From: Candidatus Acidiferrales bacterium
Lineage (GTDB): Bacteria; Acidobacteriota; Terriglobia; Acidiferrales; UBA7541
NCBI GenBank assembly: GCA_030037775.1
Contig: JASHQB010000370.1
Coordinates: forward strand, 1-36,077
Length of the DNA: 36,077 nt
Direction of reading: 5' to 3'
Below are positions 1 to 6,913 of the stretch, in pieces; the first letter of the stretch is position 1, and every line of letters starts with the position of its first letter. The translations under genes and the position numbers were made by a program. The notes beneath the pieces were generated by a model. It saw only the letters and a list, made by a program, of their open reading frames with translations, did not search any database and was not told the DNA's origin.

Positions 1-68
1 GCGGTGCTCAGTTTCTCGGCGCAGATAGCCCCGGCGGGCCCACCGCCCACGATGGCAATTTGTCTCAT
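1..68 (-). CDS. FAD/NAD(P)-dependent oxidoreductase, N-terminal fragment
   Basis: Only the first 22 codons lie in the window; the gene runs off the left edge. The start ATG is at 66-68 on the minus strand. The peptide begins MRQIAIVGGGPAGAICAEKL, a beta strand followed by the GxGxxG dinucleotide-binding turn (GGGPAG) and the first helix of a Rossmann fold. This form is typical of the geranylgeranyl-reductase/BchP and halogenase-like flavoprotein group. The subfamily cannot be fixed from so few residues. It is on the same strand as the downstream-reading DUF169 gene, about 140 bases away, so the two could be co-transcribed. Confidence 0.7.
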   Translation of the reverse strand, partial: MRQIAIVGGGPAGAICAEKLST

Positions 69-210
69 TCGCTTGAAATTCGCTAGCAGGTCGCATGCCC
101 GCGCCTGCCCGAACAAGTAAGTATAGCATCATCTCGCTTCGCGCAAATTCCTGGTGCCCCTTTAGTAGCGGAGCGCACGAAGTCCGCTCGGGTCTTGCCG
201 GCCGCCGTTC

Positions 211-918
211 TTACGACGAGGCGAGCGATTCTCTTCGCTCTTGATGGTATTGCGCGAGCTGAGCGTTTGCGCTCGCCACCGTTTCGAGCTCGCTCGCTAC
301 ACGGGCCAAGCTCTTCCCTGGCACCACGACGTACATCTCGCCTTCGGCCAGTCCAGTGTACACGCGGTTCCCAATGCAGCCCGAACTCACCACCGAGCCG
401 TACGACATCGCCGCCGGCAACGCCATGCACGTGGGCCGTCCCAGGATCGGAATCGCCGCCGCGCTGCCTGCCCGCAGCGCGGCCTCGTGCAGCAGCATGA
501 TTTGCGACGCCGCTCCCGCGAAGAGCGCCACATCGGGGTCAATCGGAGTGTCCCCGAGAGGCGCATAAACGATCGCGCGTGGCTCTTTCGCCAAGCGCGG
601 AATGCCGGGCACCTCTTCCATCTTGACGTAGCCGATCTGCGCCATCAGGCCGAGCGTTTGCTCCAGTTCTTTCGCGCGCTCCGGCGGCAGGGAAATGCCG
701 TGCGTATAGCTGCCGATGGGGCAGTTATAGTGATCCGCCGGAACGGTGTAGAAAACTTTTCCCGCCGCGGCCAGCCGCCAGAAGCTGCAACCGGATGGTT
801 CCGTCCCGGCGAATTTTTCGATTCCGGCGGGCGTCGCCTCCAGAAATGTCACAGCGACCGGACGTCTGTTCAAGCCTGTTGCTTTCAAAAGTTTTTTTTC
901 AACTTCGCGATAGTTCAT
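211..918 (-). CDS. DUF169 family protein
   Basis: A 235-residue protein of the DUF169 (COG2043) family, whose biochemical role is not established. Family-like features are the N-terminal segment RRPVAVTF, the early GCSFW cysteine motif, the central NCPIGSYTHG block and the C-terminal SSGCIGNR block. The conserved cysteines suggest a metal or cofactor site, which is inference. There is no signal peptide or membrane segment, so a cytoplasmic protein is expected. A GGGGA ribosome site lies just before the ATG at 918. It is followed on the same strand by a partial flavoprotein gene, so a redox context is possible. Confidence 0.85.
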   Translation of the reverse strand: MNYREVEKKLLKATGLNRRPVAVTFLEATPAGIEKFAGTEPSGCSFWRLAAAGKVFYTVPADHYNCPIGSYTHGISLPPERAKELEQTLGLMAQIGYVKMEEVPGIPRLAKEPRAIVYAPLGDTPIDPDVALFAGAASQIMLLHEAALRAGSAAAIPILGRPTCMALPAAMSYGSVVSSGCIGNRVYTGLAEGEMYVVVPGKSLARVASELETVASANAQLAQYHQERRESLASS

Positions 919-996
919 TTCAGTCCCCTTTGTATTTCTGCAGATTGGGACATCTCATCTGCGCCTTCTGTTCGTAGCACACAGATGCGGCGCTCG

Positions 997-1956
997 CTAC
1001 TTTCCAACACTATTCAGAAAACCCTGCAGCACCGAGTTGAAGTGATCAGGATCGTCCACAAACAGAGCGTGTCCGTCACCGTGAAAAACTTCGAGACGCG
1101 AGCCTTTGACGCTTTGCTGCATCGCCAACTGCGCAACCGCGGGCATGTACGGAGAATCCGCGTAGCAAAAGAGCGAAGGCTTGTCGATTTTCGCGGCGAC
1201 GGAACGGTAGTCCGCGGCGAACTTGCCGACGAGGAGCGCGACGGCGTCGCCCGTTGGCGTCCGGTTGCAGGCAGCCATTAGGCGATTGAGATAATCGGCC
1301 GGCTGCGGTTTCTTGAAGCAAAGATTATGAATGAAGGCGTCGGTATTTTTCTGGCGGTCTTTGAGAATTTGGTCGACGAACAAAAGATCCGCCTGGCCTT
1401 CGCCGGGCGCGAGCCCGCCAAAATTGTCGTCGACGAAAACGAGGCCGGCAATCCCGCGCGTTCCAAACTGTTCGACGTAAGCTGCGACCTCAGTCACGGC
1501 CATGGACCATCCGACGAGCACGACGGGCGCAAGGTGCAACTGATCGACCACGGCTTTGATGTCGCGTGCGCGCGAAGCGGGATAAAGCCCTTCGCCCGTC
1601 ATCGTCGATTCGCCCTGCGAGCGCGGATCCATGGCGACCACACGATAATTTTTCGAGAAATAATCGACCTGCTTCTGCCAGATCCACGCGGGCATCGTCC
1701 AGCCGGGAATAAAAAGAATGGAAGGCGCCGCCTGTAGTTGGAGCGCGCGCGCGCCCTCATCCATCGGCCGTTCGGAGGGTATCGGCCGGAGCGCGACGCG
1801 CTCTTGCCCCGCTTCGATGTAATGAATCTTCACGCCATCCGCGGTGGTGACGAAGCCGCTCTTCGTTTCCGCCGCTTTCGCCGGCGCGGCCAATGCGGCG
1901 AAAAGCAAGAGAACAGGAAACGTGGCGCGCGGCAGTTTCGCAATTAAAGAGGGCAT
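997..1956 (-). CDS. Secreted alpha/beta hydrolase
   Basis: Alpha/beta-hydrolase fold protein of about 319 residues. The chosen ATG at 1956 has a GGAAG ribosome site and begins a Sec signal peptide ending near APAKAAE. A GTG at 2019, overlapping the upstream stop codon, would add 21 charged residues and hide that signal. The nucleophile elbow is GWSMA, with Ala in place of the usual final Gly. A likely acid is the Asp in CYADS, and the likely catalytic His is in GDGHALF. The oxyanion region is IPGW and the conserved turn is DPRSQGES. It lies directly downstream of the secreted deacylase on the same strand, so the two may form a periplasmic catabolic pair. The substrate is unknown. Confidence 0.85.
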   Translation of the reverse strand: MPSLIAKLPRATFPVLLLFAALAAPAKAAETKSGFVTTADGVKIHYIEAGQERVALRPIPSERPMDEGARALQLQAAPSILFIPGWTMPAWIWQKQVDYFSKNYRVVAMDPRSQGESTMTGEGLYPASRARDIKAVVDQLHLAPVVLVGWSMAVTEVAAYVEQFGTRGIAGLVFVDDNFGGLAPGEGQADLLFVDQILKDRQKNTDAFIHNLCFKKPQPADYLNRLMAACNRTPTGDAVALLVGKFAADYRSVAAKIDKPSLFCYADSPYMPAVAQLAMQQSVKGSRLEVFHGDGHALFVDDPDHFNSVLQGFLNSVGK

Positions 1957-2015
1957 GTTTCTTCCTACGTTTTCGCGCCGCTTTGTGCGCAGTGTCTGCG
2001 TTCTTGCCTCACTCA

Positions 2016-3659
2016 TCACCGGCCGCTCGCTTGGCCTGCCGCCGCTGCTTTATGCCTCAGCGCGCGGCCGGCCAGCACCCCGGTGTATTTGCCGTCGTTC
2101 ACAACGAGCGTGCCGTTGATGAAAATGTACTGCATGCCGACGGACAGAACTTCGGGGTGCTCGTAGGTGGCTTTGTCGGCGACGGTCGCGGGATCGAAAG
2201 CAATCACGTCGGCAATTTTCCCTTCGCGAAGCAAGCCGCGATCGTTCAGCCCCAGCATTTGCGCGGGTAATTCCGTGCTGACGTGGACCATGAACGGAAG
2301 CGTGATGATTTTTTTCTGATAGACGTACAGGCGCAGCTTGCGCGGAAAAGTTCCGTAGAGGCGCGGATGGCCGGGCGAGCCGTCGGAATCGGTCATGACC
2401 CAGGGCTGGCGCATGAAGTTGTCGATGTCCTGCTCGCTCATGTTGAAGGAAATGACGCCGAGCTCGTCCCAAGTTTTGTCGCGCGAACACTCCTGCAAAA
2501 TGGCGAGAGCGGTTTCAGGCGCGGGCATTTTTCGCGCGGCGGCGACTTGCGCCAAATTTTTCGCATACAGCTCGGGCATGTGCGAAGAAGTGAAAAGCAA
2601 AGTGTTGGCGCCGCCGCGGCGTTGAATATTTTCGGTGATGGCGGCGAGAAGTTTTTGGCGCTGCGCCGGGTCGTTGAGGCGCGCGGAAACTTGCTGCTGC
2701 GTGCCTTCGTGCGCCCACGGCGGAAGGAGCGATGCTGGCAAACTGGTGCCGGAACCGTTGTAGGGATATTGCGCGGCAGTCACGTCCTGACCAGCGGCAC
2801 GCGCGGCGTTGATTTTCGCGATGGCGTCAACGCTCTTGCCCCAGACTTCAGGGCCGAGAGCTTTGATGTGGGAAATGTGCACGGGAATGTGCGCTTGGCG
2901 GCCGATTTCGAGGGTTTCGTCAATCGCGCCGAGCAGTCCGATGGAATAGGAATCCTCGTCGCGCATGTGCGTGTCGTAAAAGCCGCCGTACTGCGCGGCG
3001 ACTTTTGATAGTTCGATCACCTCGGGAGTTTTCGAAAAACTTTGCGGCGCGTAGAAAAGGCCGGTGGAAAATCCGAAGGCGCCGCCCTCCATTGCTTCGC
3101 GCACGTCGGCGCGCATTTGGTCAAGCTGCGCGGGAGTTGGGTCAGCGAACGCCATGCCCATAACGGCGCGGCGAATGGTGCCGAAGCCGGTGAGGATCGC
3201 GACGTTGGTGCCGATGCCCTGATGCTGGTAGCGGTCGAACGCCGCGGCAACGTCGATGGGCCCGCCGCCGTCGTTGCCGACGACGACGGTGGTGACGCCC
3301 TGCATGATGTAGTTGAGATTGTTGCGACGAATGGGATCGTTGAGGTAGCCGTCGGCGTGCGTGTGCGGATCAATGAAGCCGGGGCAGATGATGAGTCCCT
3401 TGGCGGAGAAAGTTTGTTTGGCGTGGATGTGCGCGGCAGCGGCGTTGCCGATGAAGGCGATGCGGTCGCCGGCGATGCCCACGTCGGCGCGGCGCGGGCC
3501 GCTGCCGGTGCCGTCGAGGATGCGTCCGCCGAGGAGCAGATAATCGAGCTGCTGGGTTTGCGCCTGCGCCGGGGTGGAAGCGAGAAAGAAAATGGTGATG
3601 GTGAATGCCGCCAGGGCTGATGCGCGACGAAGATTCAGGTTTGTGGATGGTGTTTTCAT
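2016..3659 (-). CDS. Secreted N-acyl-D-amino-acid deacylase-type amidohydrolase
   Basis: A 547-residue amidohydrolase-superfamily protein of the N-acyl-D-amino-acid deacylase (D-aminoacylase) group, which hydrolyses N-acyl-D-amino acids. A signal peptide (cleavage near AQA-QT, residues 32-34) places it in the periplasm or outside the cell. The beta-sandwich start GGRILDGTG (about 44-52) is followed by the first metal motif DPHTHAD (97-103). Further ligands are expected in YDTHMRDE and HISHIKALG, and near the C terminus there is the family block SDG-HPRLYGTFPR. Its TGA overlaps a possible upstream GTG of the hydrolase gene, consistent with an operon. No good Shine-Dalgarno is visible before the ATG. 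Exact substrate specificity cannot be read from sequence. Confidence 0.9.
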   Translation of the reverse strand: MKTPSTNLNLRRASALAAFTITIFFLASTPAQAQTQQLDYLLLGGRILDGTGSGPRRADVGIAGDRIAFIGNAAAAHIHAKQTFSAKGLIICPGFIDPHTHADGYLNDPIRRNNLNYIMQGVTTVVVGNDGGGPIDVAAAFDRYQHQGIGTNVAILTGFGTIRRAVMGMAFADPTPAQLDQMRADVREAMEGGAFGFSTGLFYAPQSFSKTPEVIELSKVAAQYGGFYDTHMRDEDSYSIGLLGAIDETLEIGRQAHIPVHISHIKALGPEVWGKSVDAIAKINAARAAGQDVTAAQYPYNGSGTSLPASLLPPWAHEGTQQQVSARLNDPAQRQKLLAAITENIQRRGGANTLLFTSSHMPELYAKNLAQVAAARKMPAPETALAILQECSRDKTWDELGVISFNMSEQDIDNFMRQPWVMTDSDGSPGHPRLYGTFPRKLRLYVYQKKIITLPFMVHVSTELPAQMLGLNDRGLLREGKIADVIAFDPATVADKATYEHPEVLSVGMQYIFINGTLVVNDGKYTGVLAGRALRHKAAAAGQASGR

Positions 3660-3755
3660 GATGTTAGGGCTGGATTATCCACCAAGGGCGCGAAATGTTG
3701 AAAGCCAATGTTGGGAGGAGCACGAAGCGGGCCGCGGCGAGCGAGCGGGGCAAAA

Positions 3756-3803
3756 TTCTAATCGGGTATTTTTTGAAAAAACGGCAGAAATACCCGATTA
3801 GAA
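3756..3803. repeat. Perfect 16-bp inverted repeat, possible operator
   Basis: Arms at 3756-3771 and 3788-3803 are perfect inverse complements (TTCTAATCGGGTATTT), separated by a 16-base spacer. A degenerate third copy, 12 of 15 bases identical to the right-hand arm, is at 3856-3870. A TCTAAT/ATTAGA pair with the same 16-base spacing occurs at 3843-3870. There is no U-tract at either end, so it is not an obvious terminator. It lies about 100 bases upstream of the deacylase start. The arm resembles the half-site of IscR/Rrf2-type operators (YAGTCRRSTAT), but the halves point the wrong way for a classic IscR palindrome. Function is inferred only. Confidence 0.6.
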
Positions 3804-3883
3804 ATGAACTCGGTCGTTTGTTTTCAGCGAGTTGGCTCAATTTCTAATTTCCCATATTTACTCGATTAGACTCCCCAAAGCGC

Positions 3884-3955
3884 ATAAAAAGCGAAAAGCC
3901 GCCAAAGGCGGCTTGCTGGCGCGGGGTTGAAACCTGAGCGCTCCCCGCGCCAGGC
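3884..3955 (-). ncRNA. Candidate small RNA with two hairpins and intrinsic terminator
   Basis: Reading the minus strand from a good promoter (3959-3987), the transcript of about 70 nt would fold into a perfect 11-bp stem: CTGGCGCGGGG, 3926 back to 3916 pairs with 3953-3943, with a 16-nt loop. A second perfect 8-bp stem follows, AAGCCGCC/GGCGGCTT at 3896-3914 with a TTT loop, then a U-rich tail (TTCGCTTTTT), which together form an intrinsic terminator. The first loop carries the self-complementary AGCGCT, which could allow kissing-loop dimers. No plausible reading frame fits inside. It lies between two divergent genes, so the terminator cannot belong to either one. Promoter, structured body and terminator in the right order support an independent small RNA. 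The family is not recognised. Confidence 0.55.
3896..3914 (-). terminator. Intrinsic terminator of the candidate small RNA
   Basis: Minus-strand stem AAGCCGCC, loop TTT, stem GGCGGCTT, followed by TTCGCTTTTT. The stem is perfect and GC-rich, and the T-rich tail lies only on the minus-strand 3' side, so termination is in that direction. Confidence 0.65.
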
Positions 3956-3958
3956 TAT

Positions 3959-3987
3959 TGTATACCAGTTTGATAACAGTTCGTCAA
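3959..3987 (-). promoter_or_regulatory. Sigma-70-type promoter for the candidate small RNA
   Basis: On the minus strand, TTGACG (3982-3987) is separated by exactly 17 bases from TATACA (3959-3964), with TG one base upstream giving an extended -10. Transcription would begin at about 3952-3955, just before the first stem of the small RNA. No protein-coding start follows for more than 200 bases on this strand, so the promoter most naturally serves the RNA. It could also read through toward the deacylase. Confidence 0.6.
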
Positions 3988-4025
3988 GAGAAAACGAGAG
4001 TGGTTAGTGGCTAGAAAAGGCGAAT

Positions 4026-4049
4026 ACATCGCGCGGCGGAGGCGCGCGG
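4026..4049. repeat. Dispersed GC-rich palindrome, copy A
   Basis: The sequence ACATCGCGCG-GCGGAG-GCGCGC contains a 5-bp GC stem (4030-4034 with 4042-4046). Matching copies in the same orientation follow at 4985-5005 and 5704-5728, always between genes. It lies in the leader of the creatininase-family gene. Confidence 0.5.
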
Positions 4050-4111
4050 AAGAGAGAAGAAGTATGATACCAGGCCATCGCGCTGCGAATTTTTTGCGGC
4101 AGGAGGAATTC

Positions 4112-4969
4112 ATGATGCGAATTTCGATAAGGGCGACGGTGCTGGCGTTCGTGTCGTTGTTGTGTTTGTGGCCGGTAGTCGCGCGGGCGCAGCAGGGGTC
4201 GTCGCAGCCGTCGTCGCGTTCCATGGACGACCTGAACTGGATGGAATTCAAGCAACTGGTGCCGTCGAAAATCGATACCGTGCTGCTGACGGTGGGAACG
4301 GAGGAGGCGCACGGATTTATCAACACCGGCGCGGACAATACGGCTCCGATTGCGATTGCGAAATCGATTGCGCCCGACGTGAACGCGCTGATCGCGCCGA
4401 ATATTTCGTACGGCGTGACGGGGATTCTGGCGCCGTATCCGGGGAGCATTCAGATTCCGCCGGACGTTTTTCGCGCGTACGTGCGAGCGGTGCTTCTCGG
4501 GCTGGTGAAGAACGGCTTTCGCAACATCATCATCCTCAATGGGCATGGGCCGCAGGTGGGCATTTTGCAGGATTTGGCGGAGCAGATTTCGCTGGAGAAC
4601 AAGGTAAACACGCTGGTGGTGAACTGGTGGATTCTGACCAGCGACGTCACGAAGGAGGTATTTGGCGAGGACGGCGGCCACGCGACGAACAACGAAACGG
4701 CGATGGTGCAGGCCGTCGACCCGAAACTGGTGCACTGGGAGCTTTTCAGCGGGAAGGACATGGCCACGGCGCTTCCGTCGCCGGCGGATGGCTGGTCTGC
4801 GACGCCGTTTCCGTCCACGATTATTGAATACACGGAGGGGCAGGGACTGCCGAAGGACCGCAGCCAAGCCAAGGCGGAAGAGTTCTACAACAAAGTGGTG
4901 GCGAAGGTGCGGGCGCTGGTGCAGGACACGCTGCACAAGTGGCAGATGGCGGGATTTGAGGAGCCGTAG
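4112..4969 (+). CDS. Secreted creatininase-family amidohydrolase
   Basis: A creatininase/creatinine amidohydrolase-fold protein of 285 residues. The ATG at 4112 (or 4115) is chosen because a strong AGGAGG site (4101-4106) precedes it and it opens a signal peptide ending at ARA-QQ; the frame stays open upstream but would bury this signal. Metal-binding family motifs are visible: GTEEAHG (62-68, giving Glu65 and His67), Asp75, the NGHGP block (His145) and a later GGHATNNET block. Classic creatininase is cytosolic, so export suggests another cyclic-amide or amide substrate, possibly linked to the divergent secreted deacylase. Substrate unknown. Confidence 0.85.
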   Translation: MMRISIRATVLAFVSLLCLWPVVARAQQGSSQPSSRSMDDLNWMEFKQLVPSKIDTVLLTVGTEEAHGFINTGADNTAPIAIAKSIAPDVNALIAPNISYGVTGILAPYPGSIQIPPDVFRAYVRAVLLGLVKNGFRNIIILNGHGPQVGILQDLAEQISLENKVNTLVVNWWILTSDVTKEVFGEDGGHATNNETAMVQAVDPKLVHWELFSGKDMATALPSPADGWSATPFPSTIIEYTEGQGLPKDRSQAKAEEFYNKVVAKVRALVQDTLHKWQMAGFEEP

Positions 4970-4984
4970 AGAAATGACATAAAC

Positions 4985-5005
4985 ACATCGCGCTAGAGGC
5001 GCGAA
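4985..5005. repeat. Dispersed GC-rich palindrome, copy B
   Basis: ACATCGCGC-TAGAG-GCGCGAA sits directly after the creatininase-family stop and before the convergent channel gene. It shares the ACATCGCGC start and GCGCG end with the copies at 4026 and 5704. Confidence 0.5.
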
Positions 5006-5048
5006 TAGGAAGATTTCAACGGACACTTCCTCTGGACTGGCGTGGCGC

Positions 5049-5630
5049 TCAGGCGCCGCGCGAGATGCGGGATTCGATGCGGCGGTCGGGAACGAGCCAC
5101 ATGATGGCGACGGCGATGAAGCAAATCCAGGAAATCCACGGACGGACGAAGGCCAGCGGGATTGCCGGGACGTAAAGGGCGATAGAGATTTTACCTTTGA
5201 AGTCACTGCCGATGGAAATTGCGAGCGTTGAGGATTTTCCGTGCAGGGCGAGGAGCGTCCTGACGAGAATGTAGTAGGCGATGGCGGCGAGGAGCAGAAC
5301 GATTCCATAGAGCGCGACGGGCCAAGAGGCGAAGTGATCGTCGCCCATCCAGGCGGTGGTGAACGGAACGAGCGAGAGCCAGAAGAGAAGATGGAGATTG
5401 GCCCAGAGAGTCGCGCCGTTGACGCGTTCGATGGCGTGGAGCAGGTGGTGGTGATTGTTCCAGTAGATGGCGATGAAGACGAAGCTCAGAACGTAGCTGA
5501 GGAAAATGGGAGCGACGGGGCGAAGCGCGGCGAGCGTGGCGCCCTGCGGCGGCTTCATATCGAGGACCATGATGGTGATGATGACAGCGAGGACGCCGTC
5601 GCTGAAGGCTTCGAGGCGGTTTTTGGTCAT
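5049..5630 (-). CDS. TMEM175/DUF1211 family membrane protein (putative K+ channel)
   Basis: A 193-residue membrane protein of the TMEM175 (DUF1211) family. Bacterial members form tetrameric potassium-selective channels with six helices per subunit. The start at 5630 is chosen because the family signature begins at once: RLEAFSDG (residues 5-12, containing the conserved FSD in helix 1) and then a hydrophobic helix. The second conserved block YWNNHHH follows, and about six hydrophobic segments are visible. The open frame extends 54 codons upstream, but that stretch is not family-like. The ribosome site is weak. The gene is convergent with the creatininase-family gene and shows no functional link to neighbours. 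Confidence 0.85.
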   Translation of the reverse strand: MTKNRLEAFSDGVLAVIITIMVLDMKPPQGATLAALRPVAPIFLSYVLSFVFIAIYWNNHHHLLHAIERVNGATLWANLHLLFWLSLVPFTTAWMGDDHFASWPVALYGIVLLLAAIAYYILVRTLLALHGKSSTLAISIGSDFKGKISIALYVPAIPLAFVRPWISWICFIAVAIMWLVPDRRIESRISRGA

Positions 5631-5703
5631 GGGTGGTGTTGTAGCGCAGATGATATCTAAATGAAAAGCGGTGGCGATGGCAAGGGGAGGGGAAAAGATG
5701 AGT

Positions 5704-5728
5704 ACATCGCGCGGGTGAAGCGCGCGAA
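5704..5728. repeat. Dispersed GC-rich palindrome, copy C
   Basis: ACATCGCGCG-GGTGAA-GCGCGCGAA lies between the channel gene and the DUF4238 gene, in the same orientation as the copies at 4026 and 4985, with a similar 5-bp CGCGC/GCGCG stem. Confidence 0.5.
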
Positions 5729-5785
5729 AGGAAGAACGCAGGAGCGAATCTTTATGTCGCGGCTGAGGCTGCGATACGTCCGGGA

Positions 5786-6829
5786 TTAGCATGCCCCACT
5801 CAGCGTCTCAAACTTGAACATGTCTCCTTCTTGCACAACTCGGTGACGAACATTCCTTGAATTCTCGTTCAGGGCCGGTATAAGCCAGTCCTCGCGCCCT
5901 CCGGAGAAACTCCAGCGAGAACAGTACTGTGCCTGTCTCAGGTTGAACTCATGGACTTGCGCTTCATCAGCCTGCGCTACCGCGATTTCCGGCACACGCG
6001 ACAAGGCTTGCCGCGCAGCGTTGGGCGGCAAGCCGTCAAGGTAGTGCAGCAGGGCAAAATCGTGTGTCATAGACAGGAGAGAGGTCCGGGAGAGTGGGAA
6101 TTCGATATGCGTGTCCGGTCGTATGATGCCGGCGTGTTGCACATCTGTACGTTCGTGGCGCAGAAGGGTCGGGCAATCGGAAGTGATGAATGCGCCTCGC
6201 TTTGAATAATGGACGGTCCACTTCATACGGCGAAAAACCTTCGCGAAGGAGACCGCGAGTTCAATCAGCGTGTTGCGGCTAAACTGAGAGGGGTCGCTCT
6301 GGAGGGATTGTTGCATTCCCTCCAAAGTTTCTCTAGTGATGTAGGCGGGCGGCCCCGTCTCGGTTTCGCTGCGTATCGGTGACACTGCCTTCATCCACAG
6401 TCTTCCAGGACCGCGTTCTTTCTCCTTTCGGTTGTATTCCGTTAGCAATTTCCGCACCATCTCCGCCTGCACGGAATCAAGTATCTGACGCAAATGCGGA
6501 ACTCTGAAACGCTGGACGGCCATTAGCATCGCCAAAGCGTTGCGTTTTAGCCAATCTAGGCGCGTTTTACCGGAAGAAAGCATTCTGATTACCTCGAGCC
6601 CGGGCCCCTCGGCCACTTCTTCAATGGTGTGCTCGAGCGAGTCGTCCCATGTTCCGTTGGTTCGTCGAAAACTGTAGTAATTTCGTTCGTTGGCCAGCTC
6701 GCTGGGCTGGCTGCGAAATGGTGACGACCTGCGGCGTCCATAGCAAAACAGATGTTGCTCACCCGGGTCTAAGAATCCTTCAAGGTAGGCTCTTGTGACG
6801 TAGTGCTGGTGCTTCGGTCTGGTGGGCAT
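5786..6829 (-). CDS. DUF4238 domain protein
   Basis: A 347-residue protein recognised as DUF4238 by its N-terminal motif PKHQHYVTRAYLEGF (residues 5-19), an aromatic and His-rich opening typical of the family. A central ITSDCP block (a conserved family Asp) and a downstream DTHIEFPLS segment are also visible. No membrane segment or signal peptide is seen. The function of DUF4238 proteins is unknown; they are scattered sporadically among bacteria. Codon choice looks less GC-biased than in the adjacent mutase gene, suggesting acquisition by transfer (impression by eye). It starts about 30 bases beyond a remnant of a second mutase gene, so this is a rearranged junction. Confidence 0.8.
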   Translation of the reverse strand: MPTRPKHQHYVTRAYLEGFLDPGEQHLFCYGRRRSSPFRSQPSELANERNYYSFRRTNGTWDDSLEHTIEEVAEGPGLEVIRMLSSGKTRLDWLKRNALAMLMAVQRFRVPHLRQILDSVQAEMVRKLLTEYNRKEKERGPGRLWMKAVSPIRSETETGPPAYITRETLEGMQQSLQSDPSQFSRNTLIELAVSFAKVFRRMKWTVHYSKRGAFITSDCPTLLRHERTDVQHAGIIRPDTHIEFPLSRTSLLSMTHDFALLHYLDGLPPNAARQALSRVPEIAVAQADEAQVHEFNLRQAQYCSRWSFSGGREDWLIPALNENSRNVRHRVVQEGDMFKFETLSGAC

Positions 6830-6859
6830 GGAGGCCGATCGAGTTCCTGATTAGGTAGT

Positions 6860-6898
6860 TTACGTGATGGCGACTTCTTCGTAGGCGCCGAAGACGGC
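6860..6898 (-). pseudogene. Scar of a second acyl-CoA mutase 3' end
   Basis: On the minus strand, codons GCC GTC TTC GGC GCC TAC GAA GAA GTC GCC ATC ACG TAA encode [12 protein letters not shown] and a stop. The intact mutase just upstream ends [12 protein letters not shown] and a stop. Eleven consecutive residues are identical, but most synonymous third positions differ, so this is the end of a diverged paralogue and not a fresh tandem copy. The frame is closed by a stop (TAG) at 6914-6916. The rest of the paralogue has been lost or replaced. Confidence 0.65.
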
Positions 6899-6913
6899 GC
6901 GCGCGCATGACGT

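Noticed and set aside
4004..5308. Long minus-strand open frame antisense to the creatininase-family and channel genes
   Set aside because: Arg/His/Pro-rich translation without any family motif, fully overlapping recognised genes; typical shadow frame in GC-rich DNA.
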